DNA of 19,160 nucleotides from Xenorhabdus miraniensis (lineage in GTDB: Bacteria; Pseudomonadota; Gammaproteobacteria; Enterobacterales; Enterobacteriaceae): positions 1 to 19,160 of the forward strand of contig NZ_NITZ01000037.1 in assembly GCF_002632615.1 (NCBI RefSeq). Reading direction: 5' to 3'. Position numbers and translations under genes: made by a program. Positions 1-6,065 of this stretch are shown piece by piece. How positions within the stretch are numbered: the first letter of the stretch is position 1; each line of letters starts with the position of its first letter. The notes under the pieces were generated by a model. That model worked only from the letters and a program-made list of their open reading frames with translations, was not told where the DNA came from and ran no database searches.

Positions 1-151
1 CAGCCCAGAGCTGAATCTGATTGAAATTGTCTGGAGGCAGGCTAAATACCACTGGCGACGTTTTATGACCTGGACTCAGGAAACAATGGAATATGAGCTA
101 AATACGTTATTGGCCGATTATGGCGACGAATTTGCAATTAATTTCTCTTGA
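1..151 (+). CDS. IS630-family transposase, C-terminal end (partial)
   Basis: The reading frame is open from the window edge (first full codon at 2) to a TGA at 149-151. The roughly 49 visible residues begin SPELNLIEIVWRQAKY. This matches the block around the last acidic residue of the DDE catalytic triad in IS630/Tc1-mariner transposases, where the sequence is typically SPELNPIE. The protein would be the cut-and-paste transposase of an insertion sequence whose body lies left of the window. Whether the rest is intact cannot be seen. The stop is followed 14 bases later by a long inverted repeat that may be the right end of the element. Confident at family level from this one motif; no specific IS name is assigned. 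Confidence 0.75.
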   Translation, partial: SPELNLIEIVWRQAKYHWRRFMTWTQETMEYELNTLLADYGDEFAINFS

Positions 152-165
152 GGACTTAATAGAGA

Positions 166-219
166 TGCTACACTATGGCATGCAAAACGGTTTTCTGTTT
201 TGTATGCCATAGTGTAGCA
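166..219. repeat. 25-bp inverted repeat (hairpin), possible IS end or terminator
   Basis: Arms 166-190 and 195-219 pair over 25 positions around a TTTT loop. There are 23 Watson-Crick pairs and two G-T pairs (182/203 and 189/196), so the hairpin is fully paired as plus-strand RNA but has two A-C mismatches as minus-strand RNA. It starts 14 bases after the IS630 transposase stop. It could be the terminal inverted repeat of that element abutting another copy, a small MITE-like unit, or a transcription barrier behind the transposase. No T-tract follows on the plus strand, so a classic intrinsic terminator is less likely. Confidence 0.6.
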
Positions 220-253
220 GACAAGCCGCATGGCGGCGCGTCAGTTTTTCAGG

Positions 254-946
254 TTAATGCGGGTATTTTGGTGGTACATTTACTACCTGCGTCATCCATT
301 CAAACCAGTCACACGCTTTACAGAGACGGTTATCTTGTTTCGGATCAAAATGATAGTGATGATGTGAGATATCTTCACAATACCCCACAAAGGGCTGATC
401 AATACGGTGAAGCTGGATGGCTGCCGCTTGCGCTTTGGAAGCCGGGAAAAATGCCCCACCAACTTCCGCAAACATGTCGGTATCATCTTGCTGTGTGCCA
501 CAGTGTTCGCAATAGTTTATCCAGTGCTGTCTGCGCAGCCGTTGGCTGACCGCTTTGCGCAGGGTGTGGTGAAAACCGGGCAGCACGCTACGCACAATAG
601 TGGGAATATCGGCGATATAAAACAAAAACGCAGGGTTATCTTGCTCAGAGTAGTCCACCTCAGTGCCGGATTCATCGCCGTTATCCGCTTCCAGTAGCTG
701 GTGTCCGGCAGGTAGCATAAATGCCGTTACCGTGGTGAGTTCATGACAGTGCAGACAGGCCGTCCGGGTCTGGGCGAGATACCAGAATTCAGCATGCACA
801 TTGTAGAACGGCAGCCAGTTTTTAAACGGTGCCGGGTCAAAATTTTCGTCGATATACCAGATTTGGGTGATGGCATCCCAGTGTGCGCCCAGCTTCCGCA
901 CCTGTTCATACTCATCGTCGGGGACGTGTAAATCAATCCGCAGCAT
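254..946 (-). CDS. DUF5710-type cysteine-rich ICE accessory protein
   Basis: A 230-aa protein. Residues about 1-45 (VPDDEYEQVRKLGAHWDAI...WYI) match the DUF5710 pattern, in which a ligand-like motif LGARWDxxxxxWYV recurs in proteins of plasmids and conjugative elements. The remainder has three CxxC pairs (C64/C67, C146/C149, C209/C212) and a histidine cluster at about 195-199, which suggests zinc binding. The start is chosen at 946 because AAGGAAG lies just upstream on the minus strand. It is transcribed opposite to the conjugation operon and lies between the IS630 remnant and the first T4SS gene. DUF5710 domains often accompany primase or antirestriction-type ICE proteins, but no function can be assigned here. 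Domain call fairly sure, role unknown. Confidence 0.7.
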   Translation of the reverse strand: MLRIDLHVPDDEYEQVRKLGAHWDAITQIWYIDENFDPAPFKNWLPFYNVHAEFWYLAQTRTACLHCHELTTVTAFMLPAGHQLLEADNGDESGTEVDYSEQDNPAFLFYIADIPTIVRSVLPGFHHTLRKAVSQRLRRQHWINYCEHCGTQQDDTDMFAEVGGAFFPASKAQAAAIQLHRIDQPFVGYCEDISHHHYHFDPKQDNRLCKACDWFEWMTQVVNVPPKYPH

Positions 947-1095
947 GTCACTTCCTTACATTGCTAAGTTTTGGCTGAATAAATTAGTCAGACTATTTAG
1001 CTAATTTTCACTAAAGCATAAAGAGTTTATTGCTGATCAGAGTTAAAAAACCCCGCATCCTCGGCATACTGAAATCCATGACGAGGTGAGTGTTT
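947..1095. promoter_or_regulatory. intergenic region upstream of the conjugation operon
   Basis: About 150 bases lie between the divergent DUF5710-type gene and the first visible T4SS gene, so promoters for both directions are expected here. The left half (about 955-1020) is AT-rich. A weak plus-strand arrangement, TTGGCT then 17 bases then TATTTA, can be picked out, but it matches consensus poorly. The stretch GAGGTGAG at 1083-1090 is the ribosome binding site of the downstream gene and selects the ATG at 1096 over the GTG at 1090. No clear operator is visible. Confidence 0.3.
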
Positions 1096-1425
1096 ATGCG
1101 CTGTTACTTTTCCCTGTCCCGTTCTGCCTGTCTGCTGGGGCTGGCTGTGTTGTGTATGCCGCAAGCGCAAGCGGCCGAAAAAGACGAACTGGCGAATGCA
1201 ATGCGTCTGATTGAGCAGGTACAAATGGCACTGGAGCGAGCGAATATCACAGAAAAGCAATCTGATACCTCAAAACGCCCTCGTTATGACTTTGATTATC
1301 AGAGCATTAAAGCTGATCTCAACACCATCAAAGCCGGTATCGATCATTACCTCACGCCTTCCCGCGACCAGCCACATGAATCCGGCTTATTATCCGGCCA
1401 TTACTGTCAGGAAAACCCGCAATGA
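1096..1425 (+). CDS. RAQPRD-family (TIGR01690) ICE protein
   Basis: A 109-aa exported protein. It has an N-terminal signal peptide with a hydrophobic core (ACLLGLAVLCM) and a likely cleavage after AQA-A. The mature part has the family pattern LERAN...RYDFDY...IKADLNTIKAGIDHYL, ending in PSRDQP where the family name motif reads RAQPRD-like. The family belongs to the MPF_G conjugation clusters of ICEs. Its members are periplasmic and their exact role is not known. The ATG at 1096 is preferred over GTG 1090 because GAGGTGAG sits directly before it. The stop overlaps the next start (ATGA), so translation is probably coupled. Family call is firm because of sequence pattern plus the following gene order. 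Confidence 0.85.
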   Translation: MRCYFSLSRSACLLGLAVLCMPQAQAAEKDELANAMRLIEQVQMALERANITEKQSDTSKRPRYDFDYQSIKADLNTIKAGIDHYLTPSRDQPHESGLLSGHYCQENPQ

Positions 1426-1658
1426 CGCAGGCGCAACGCAATGCCTTTGAAGTGGCATCGGGACACTTTGATATCACTTTTTTATATCTGGTGTGTGTCG
1501 GGTTTTTCTTAGCCACGCTGTTTCTCTGGGCCGCCTGGGCCGCAGTAGATGTCTGGAATGGCTGGGCGAATGAAAAAGTGCGCAATCAGACCTTCAGCCA
1601 GTTTGCCCTTCGAACCGCAGTATTGCTGGTTGTGGCTGTCTGGATGTTTGCCAGTTAA
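1422..1658 (+). CDS. TIGR03758-family (DUF3262) ICE membrane protein
   Basis: A 78-aa protein with two hydrophobic segments, about residues 19-41 (FLYLVCVGFFLATLFLWAAW) and 61-76. It is thus a small inner-membrane protein of the conjugation apparatus. Size, the N-terminal AQRNAFEVASG and the position directly after the RAQPRD gene match the TIGR03758/DUF3262 family of PFGI-1-type elements. The start overlaps the previous stop as ATGA at 1422-1425. In these clusters it precedes a pilin-sized membrane protein, as here. Biochemical function is not established; a role in assembling the T4SS channel or pilus is an inference from context. Confidence 0.85.
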   Translation: MTQAQRNAFEVASGHFDITFLYLVCVGFFLATLFLWAAWAAVDVWNGWANEKVRNQTFSQFALRTAVLLVVAVWMFAS

Positions 1659-1690
1659 TGCGACTAACACAATGAAAAGGAATAGGGGAC

Positions 1691-2068
1691 ATGAAGCATA
1701 TTTTTAAATTCTGTTGTCGTATCAGCACAAACCTGATGACACGGGTCAGTACATTCATTCTGTTATTCGGGCTTTCCTGTGCATCAGCCCGGGCCGATTT
1801 ACCGGCTATCGAACCACCCAAAAGTGGTGGCGGAGGCGGATTGCTGGGACAGGCGAAAGGGTACGCGCAGGATGGCATTGTGATTGGCGGGTTGATCCTC
1901 TCAGCGGTGGCCTTTTTTAAAGTCGCTTCGGCTGCCGTCGAAACCTTTTCCGAAGTGCGGGATGGCAAATCGACCTGGACTCAATTTGGCGCCATCGTTG
2001 TGGTCGGCGTGGTGCTGTTGGTTGCCGTGATTTGGCTGCTGTCGAAATCGGCCAGCATTATTTTTTAA
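1691..2068 (+). CDS. TIGR03745-family (DUF2976) ICE membrane protein, pilin-like
   Basis: A 125-aa protein. It has a long signal sequence (hydrophobic about 18-32, likely cleavage after ASARA at about 35), a Gly-rich stretch PKSGGGGGLLG, and two transmembrane segments at about 62-80 and 99-117. This layout is typical of TIGR03745 proteins and resembles VirB2/TraA-type pilin precursors in size and topology. The pilin role is an inference. The start at 1691 is backed by AAAGGAATAGGGG just upstream; an alternative ATG at 1736 lacks a good binding site. It lies 32 bases after the previous gene and 10 before the next. Confidence 0.85.
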   Translation: MKHIFKFCCRISTNLMTRVSTFILLFGLSCASARADLPAIEPPKSGGGGGLLGQAKGYAQDGIVIGGLILSAVAFFKVASAAVETFSEVRDGKSTWTQFGAIVVVGVVLLVAVIWLLSKSASIIF

Positions 2069-2078
2069 GGTAGCTACC

Positions 2079-2435
2079 ATGCAGACGATCTCTTTCTTAC
2101 CCGACCGCTTAAACGCTGAGCCGGTCGTCTTTCGTGGATTCACCACGCCGGAGCTGGGACTGGCCGCATTGAGTGGTCTGGCGCTGGGGCTGATGGTCAG
2201 CCTTCCCCTCATTCCGTTCGCCGGTTGGGTCATGCTGCCGACCGGGATGCTGCTGATGCCCTTGTTACTGATGAGCGCTGGCGGGCGCTGGCTCGCCCGG
2301 CTTAAACGAGGCAAGCCGGAAAATTATCTCTGGCTGAAACTGGCTGAGCAGAAACGCCGGCTGGGTATCGGTGACCCGGCGTTGATTATTGCGGCACAGG
2401 GCTGGTCGTTACGCCGCAGCAGGAGAACGGGATGA
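2079..2435 (+). CDS. TIGR03750-family (DUF3487) ICE protein
   Basis: A 118-aa inner-membrane protein. The N-terminus (FLPDRLNAEPVVFRGFTTPE) matches the conserved opening of the TIGR03750 family. Two hydrophobic segments follow at about 27-45 and 48-66, then a basic cytoplasmic tail ending RRSRRTG. Small two-helix proteins at this position resemble TraL/VirB3 proteins of other T4SS, which work with the transfer ATPase; that equivalence is inferred from topology. The stop overlaps the next start (ATGAG at 2432-2435). Confidence 0.87.
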   Translation: MQTISFLPDRLNAEPVVFRGFTTPELGLAALSGLALGLMVSLPLIPFAGWVMLPTGMLLMPLLLMSAGGRWLARLKRGKPENYLWLKLAEQKRRLGIGDPALIIAAQGWSLRRSRRTG

Positions 2436-3088
2436 GTCGCTTTCGTCATGCGGTCAGAAATCGGGACCAGCATATTCTGACCCTCCGGATGGCCTGTGGC
2501 ATTCTGGTACTGACTCTGCTGCTGAGTCTGCTGGGCTGGATGGCTTCCCCGCGCAATCTGACCATCCATAATCCGCCGGATTTACGCAGTGGCAGCACCC
2601 GTCCGTGGTGGGAGGTACCGGCACCCAGTGTTTACAGCTTTGCTTTCTATCTCTTCCAGCAGCTGAATGCCTGGCCGAAAAACGGGGCGCAGGATTATCC
2701 GGCCAAAATTGAGGCCTTGTCCCCTTATCTGACACCCGCGTGTCAGGATTTTCTGCGCGAGGATGCCCGAACCCGGGCTGACAGTGGTGAACTGCTCGAC
2801 CGGGTGCGGGTGGTGTATGAAATCCCCGGCCGGGGCTATGAGACGCGCAGCGTGACGGTGCGTGACCGCGATAACTGGGTGGTGCGGCTGGATTTGGTGG
2901 CGGATGAATATTATCACGCCGAACCGGTCAAACGGGCACTGGTGCGCTATCCGCTGAACGTGGTGCGCTGGGAAGGAGATGCGGAGCGTAATCCTTTTGG
3001 TCTGGCGCTGGATTGCTACGACGGCGTGCCACAGCGGCTGGAAGCGCTGCCACCGCCAGCAGAAGAGAAAAAAGGCGTATTTCAATGA
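2432..3088 (+). CDS. TIGR03746-family (DUF2895, PFL_4703-type) ICE protein, VirB8/TraE-like
   Basis: A 218-aa protein with a short basic N-terminus, one transmembrane anchor at about 22-38 (ACGILVLTLLLSLLGWM) and a periplasmic domain. Landmarks such as RSGSTRPWWEVPAPSVYSFA, QQLNAWP and RYPLNVVRWEGD are typical of the TIGR03746/PFL_4703 family. The single anchor plus periplasmic domain is the architecture of VirB8/TraE, a scaffold of the T4SS inner-membrane complex; the equivalence is by architecture and gene order. The start overlaps the preceding stop and its own stop overlaps the next start (ATGA at 3085-3088). Confidence 0.88.
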   Translation: MSRFRHAVRNRDQHILTLRMACGILVLTLLLSLLGWMASPRNLTIHNPPDLRSGSTRPWWEVPAPSVYSFAFYLFQQLNAWPKNGAQDYPAKIEALSPYLTPACQDFLREDARTRADSGELLDRVRVVYEIPGRGYETRSVTVRDRDNWVVRLDLVADEYYHAEPVKRALVRYPLNVVRWEGDAERNPFGLALDCYDGVPQRLEALPPPAEEKKGVFQ

Positions 3089-3918
3089 GAAAACATTCAT
3101 TTGACTGGCGCGGTGTCGGGCTAGGACTGCTCAGCCTCCTGCTGTTCAGCGTTGGCACAAAGGCCGATGAGTTGCTGACATGGGAGCGGATCCCGTTATC
3201 GATTAAGCTTAAGGTCGGGCAGGAGCGGATTATTTTTGCGGACCGGAATGTGCGTGTCGGTTTTCCGCCCTCACTGAATGATAAATTACGGGTACAGAGC
3301 ACCGGCGGGGCGGTTTACCTGAAAGCCCGTCAGGCGTTCCCGTCAACCCGGCTGCAATTGCAGGACAGTGAGAATGGCGAAATTATCTTACTGGATGTGA
3401 CAGCCGGAAAAACCGGGGCCACTGAGCCGGTACGCATTATTTATCCGAATGAAAAATCAACCGATTCAGACGATAAATCAAACGCCCAGAGCAAACCCAC
3501 ACAATCTGCGCCCATTCCGGTGCTGTTAACCCGCTACGCCGCACAGCAACTGTATGCACCACTACGCACTGTTGAGCCGGTTATGGGAATTCAGCCGGTG
3601 AACCTGCATCTGGCTTCATCCATCACCACGCTTTATCCGTCAGAACCGATTGAAATTACGCCGCTGGCCGGCTGGAAACTGCATCATCACACGGTCGTGG
3701 CGCTGAAACTGCGCAATACCGCTAAACGTACTGTCACGCTTGACCCCCGTGCCTTGCAGGGACAATTTGTCACAGCCTCATTCCAGCACCGCTGGCTGGG
3801 GAAAGCCGGAACTGCGGAAGATACCACGGTACTCTATCTCGTCACACAAGGTCTGCCGGATAACGCGTTGATCCCTGAGCCGATATCAGTGCAAGCGGGA
3901 GGCCGCGATGCAGATTAA
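3085..3918 (+). CDS. TIGR03749-family (DUF3438, PFL_4704-type) ICE protein, VirB9/TraK-like
   Basis: A 277-aa secreted protein: signal peptide about 1-29 (hydrophobic LGLLSLLLFSVG, cleavage near TKA-D), then a periplasmic region with LLTWERIPLSIKLKVGQERI and NVRVGF characteristic of TIGR03749. The middle (about 125-145) is a polar low-complexity linker. By order (after the VirB8-like and before the VirB10-like gene) and beta-rich character it corresponds to VirB9/TraK, part of the outer-membrane core; this is inferred. The start at 3085 is chosen over an upstream in-frame ATG at 3013 because it gives a clean signal peptide and an ATGA overlap. It overlaps the next gene by 11 bases. Confidence 0.87.
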   Translation: MRKHSFDWRGVGLGLLSLLLFSVGTKADELLTWERIPLSIKLKVGQERIIFADRNVRVGFPPSLNDKLRVQSTGGAVYLKARQAFPSTRLQLQDSENGEIILLDVTAGKTGATEPVRIIYPNEKSTDSDDKSNAQSKPTQSAPIPVLLTRYAAQQLYAPLRTVEPVMGIQPVNLHLASSITTLYPSEPIEITPLAGWKLHHHTVVALKLRNTAKRTVTLDPRALQGQFVTASFQHRWLGKAGTAEDTTVLYLVTQGLPDNALIPEPISVQAGGRDAD

Positions 3919-5320
3919 ATCCAACAGTATGGTGAAAATACTGGTGCCGACGGTACTGGTTGTCGGCGGGTTTATCGGTATTAAAAGTTGCAGCTCAACA
4001 GAAAATACCGTGCCGGATAAACCGCAGAATAACGCGCTGGCGACCCTCTCCCCGGAAGAGTTACAGGCATTGGGGGTCGGCGGGGATACGCCGGAAGATA
4101 CCCTGCGCACGCTGGTCGGGACCCTCAATACCGTACGGGCAGAGCAGAAACGCTTAGACCAGCAGAATGCCGCGATGCGAAAAGAAAATGACCAGTTAAA
4201 AGGTCAGCATCAGGATGTGGCCGGTCAGATAGACGCCGCCGTGGCCGCTATCCGGCAGGATGATGAACAGCGCCAGCGCACGTTACAGGATGAACAGCAG
4301 GGATTGCTGGCGCAGATTGATTTGCTCACCGAACGGTTAAATTCAACGCCGTTGCCGGCACCGGATAATCAGATACCGCTGGGCAACGGGCTGACCGGTA
4401 GTGCCTATTCTGCCGGAATAATCAGAGGACAGGATGACCTTATCTGGGTTACCCCGGCCGATGAAAAACCGGCGGATATGCAAACGATGGGCAATGGAAA
4501 AACCGCTACCCAATTTCCCACCTCATTTTTAAGTGAACAACCGGCCGCCGGGGAAAATAATCCTCAACATTCATCGGGTAAGGCAGACAACGAAAAACCG
4601 GTCTACACCCTGCCGGAAAATGCCACTCTGGTAGGCAGTCAGGCGATGACCGCGTTGTTAGGCCGGGTACCGGTTAATGGCACGGTCACTGACCCCTATC
4701 CGTTTAAAATTCTTATCGGTAAAGACAACCTGACCACTAACGGTATTGAACTGCCGGAGGTGGAAGGCGCCGTGGTATCGGGTTCCGCCAGTGGCGACTG
4801 GACACTGTCCTGTGTGCGCGGTCAGGTCAATTCCATCACCTTTGTGTTTCAGGATGGTACGGTGCGCACCTTGCCGGGCCGCGGACAGAATCCGCAGGGT
4901 ATCGGCTGGTTGTCAGATGAACATGGCATTCCCTGCATCAGCGGTGAGCGCAAATCCAATGCCGGCACCTACCTGCCGACCCTGTTTGCCCTGTCCGCCA
5001 TGAATTCCGCCGGGGAGGCACTGAATGAAAGCCAGCAAACCGCGCAAACCAACGGCACGGGGGGCATCACCTCCGCGTTAACCGGCAATGCGGGGCAGGC
5101 GGCGCTGGGCAAAGCGATGTCCGGCGGCATGAAGGACATGAGTGAATGGCTCAGACAACGCTACAGCCAGACCTTCGATGCCATTTACGTCCCACCCGGT
5201 GCGAAGTTAGTGGTGCATATTACCCAATCGCTGGCGATTGATTACGAGACGACAGGCCGTAAAGTGCGCTACGGTGCGAATGAACCCATCGAAAGTGACA
5301 CTCAGGAAGCCTTAGATTAA
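3908..5320 (+). CDS. TIGR03752-family (PFL_4705-type) ICE protein, VirB10/TraB-like
   Basis: A 470-aa protein. It has an N-terminal membrane anchor (about 9-25, ILVPTVLVVGGFIGI) and a coiled coil at about 75-145 rich in Gln, Glu and Arg. A linker follows, and then a C-terminal beta-rich domain starting near YTLPENATLVGSQAMTALLGR. That domain ends with GAKLVVHITQSLAIDY. Such an anchor, coiled coil and beta-barrel design is that of VirB10/TraB, which spans inner and outer membranes in the T4SS core. GGGAGG-like SD precedes the ATG, within the end of the previous gene. The stop overlaps the next start by one base (TAATG at 5318-5322). Confidence 0.9.
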   Translation: MQIKSNSMVKILVPTVLVVGGFIGIKSCSSTENTVPDKPQNNALATLSPEELQALGVGGDTPEDTLRTLVGTLNTVRAEQKRLDQQNAAMRKENDQLKGQHQDVAGQIDAAVAAIRQDDEQRQRTLQDEQQGLLAQIDLLTERLNSTPLPAPDNQIPLGNGLTGSAYSAGIIRGQDDLIWVTPADEKPADMQTMGNGKTATQFPTSFLSEQPAAGENNPQHSSGKADNEKPVYTLPENATLVGSQAMTALLGRVPVNGTVTDPYPFKILIGKDNLTTNGIELPEVEGAVVSGSASGDWTLSCVRGQVNSITFVFQDGTVRTLPGRGQNPQGIGWLSDEHGIPCISGERKSNAGTYLPTLFALSAMNSAGEALNESQQTAQTNGTGGITSALTGNAGQAALGKAMSGGMKDMSEWLRQRYSQTFDAIYVPPGAKLVVHITQSLAIDYETTGRKVRYGANEPIESDTQEALD

Positions 5321-5676
5321 TGGAAATTTCTTCTTTTCAAGGGCTGTTCTGTGCCGGTCAGCCCTATTGTCTGCAAATCAAGATCACGGCCCACACTGAA
5401 CCCCTGTCCGTTCAGCTTGACTGGCGGTCTGACCGCAACAAAGCGCGGCAGCTCTGTCTTTCTTTCGGTAAGACATGCCACCGGCTGGATGACGGAGATG
5501 TGACGGTTTTTCGTCTGACCGATACCCAGTGGCAGGCGATGGTGGAAAATAGAGCCAGCGCTGAGCCTGAACAGTGGGCGCGGCAACCGTTTACCTTATC
5601 CGAACTGGCGGTACACCCTGAATTTGCCACGTTTACGGCCATTAACACCCCGGAGACCCAGGTATGCAGAAAATAA
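5320..5676 (+). CDS. unrecognised 118-aa protein within the T4SS operon
   Basis: A 118-aa soluble-looking protein with no signal peptide or membrane segment. It has several cysteines (positions 11, 17, 46, 52 and near the C-terminus) but no paired CxxC motif. It is a real gene by context: its start overlaps the upstream stop (TAATG) and its end overlaps the following lipoprotein start by 13 bases, so all three are translated in series. I do not recognise the family. It sits where MPF_G clusters usually pass directly, or with a small unconserved gene, from TIGR03752 to TIGR03751. A cytoplasmic accessory role for conjugation is only an inference from position. Confidence 0.65.
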   Translation: MEISSFQGLFCAGQPYCLQIKITAHTEPLSVQLDWRSDRNKARQLCLSFGKTCHRLDDGDVTVFRLTDTQWQAMVENRASAEPEQWARQPFTLSELAVHPEFATFTAINTPETQVCRK

Positions 5677-6065
5677 CATTATCGATGGCGTTGTGTCTGG
5701 CCGGGCTGCTGGCCGGCTGTTCGACGTCGAAAGAGGCGTTACTGCCGGCCGGCGAACAGACGGTGCTGGCCATGTGGCAGGGAAATCAGGCGGGGCAGAG
5801 CACAACACAGGCAAGGCAAACCCTGCGCCGGGCACTCACTCCGGCCGAACGACGCAGAGCATGGGAAGAACCCAACCATTACAGCCGTTCGGCCGAGCAG
5901 GAAATCAGCCAGCAGTTTCCCCGACTCCCCAATCCCGATATGGTGATGTATGTCTACCCGCATCTGGTGGTGGGCAAGACTCCGGTACCGGGCTACAGCA
6001 CGGTATTCCCGTTTTATCAGCAGGTGCAGTATGCCCTGCCGGGTGAACACACGGAGGCACAGTAA
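5664..6065 (+). CDS. TIGR03751-family conjugative transfer lipoprotein
   Basis: A 133-aa lipoprotein. The signal peptide ends in a lipobox LLAGC, so Cys19 would be lipidated and the protein anchored, probably to the outer membrane. The mature part has TVLAMWQGN, ALTPAERRRAWEEPNHYSRSAEQEISQQFPRLPNP and HLVVGKTPVPGYSTVFPFYQ, matching TIGR03751. In T4SS terms it occupies the place of TraV/VirB7-type lipoproteins that line the outer-membrane core; this is inferred. The start overlaps the previous gene and the stop overlaps the ATPase start by one base (TAATG), with GGAGG for the ATPase lying inside this gene. Confidence 0.9.
   Translation: MQKITLSMALCLAGLLAGCSTSKEALLPAGEQTVLAMWQGNQAGQSTTQARQTLRRALTPAERRRAWEEPNHYSRSAEQEISQQFPRLPNPDMVMYVYPHLVVGKTPVPGYSTVFPFYQQVQYALPGEHTEAQ

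Noticed and set aside
175..549. 124-aa plus-strand ORF starting inside the hairpin
   Set aside because: It lies opposite the DUF5710-type gene, starts inside an inverted repeat, and its sequence has no family features.
1040..1075. AAAAAACCCCGC run as a minus-strand terminator
   Set aside because: A T-run exists on the minus strand, but only a stem of about three pairs can be formed, and it would lie upstream, not downstream, of the minus-strand gene.
3013..3084. N-terminal extension of the TIGR03749 gene
   Set aside because: The extension is basic and low-complexity; the start at 3085 gives a proper signal peptide and an ATGA overlap.
2582..3100. 172-aa minus-strand ORF
   Set aside because: It is the antisense shadow of the TIGR03746 gene, whose protein is clearly recognised on the plus strand.
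5624..6046. 140-aa plus-strand ORF
   Set aside because: It overlaps the lipoprotein gene in another frame; the lipoprotein has a lipobox and family motifs.
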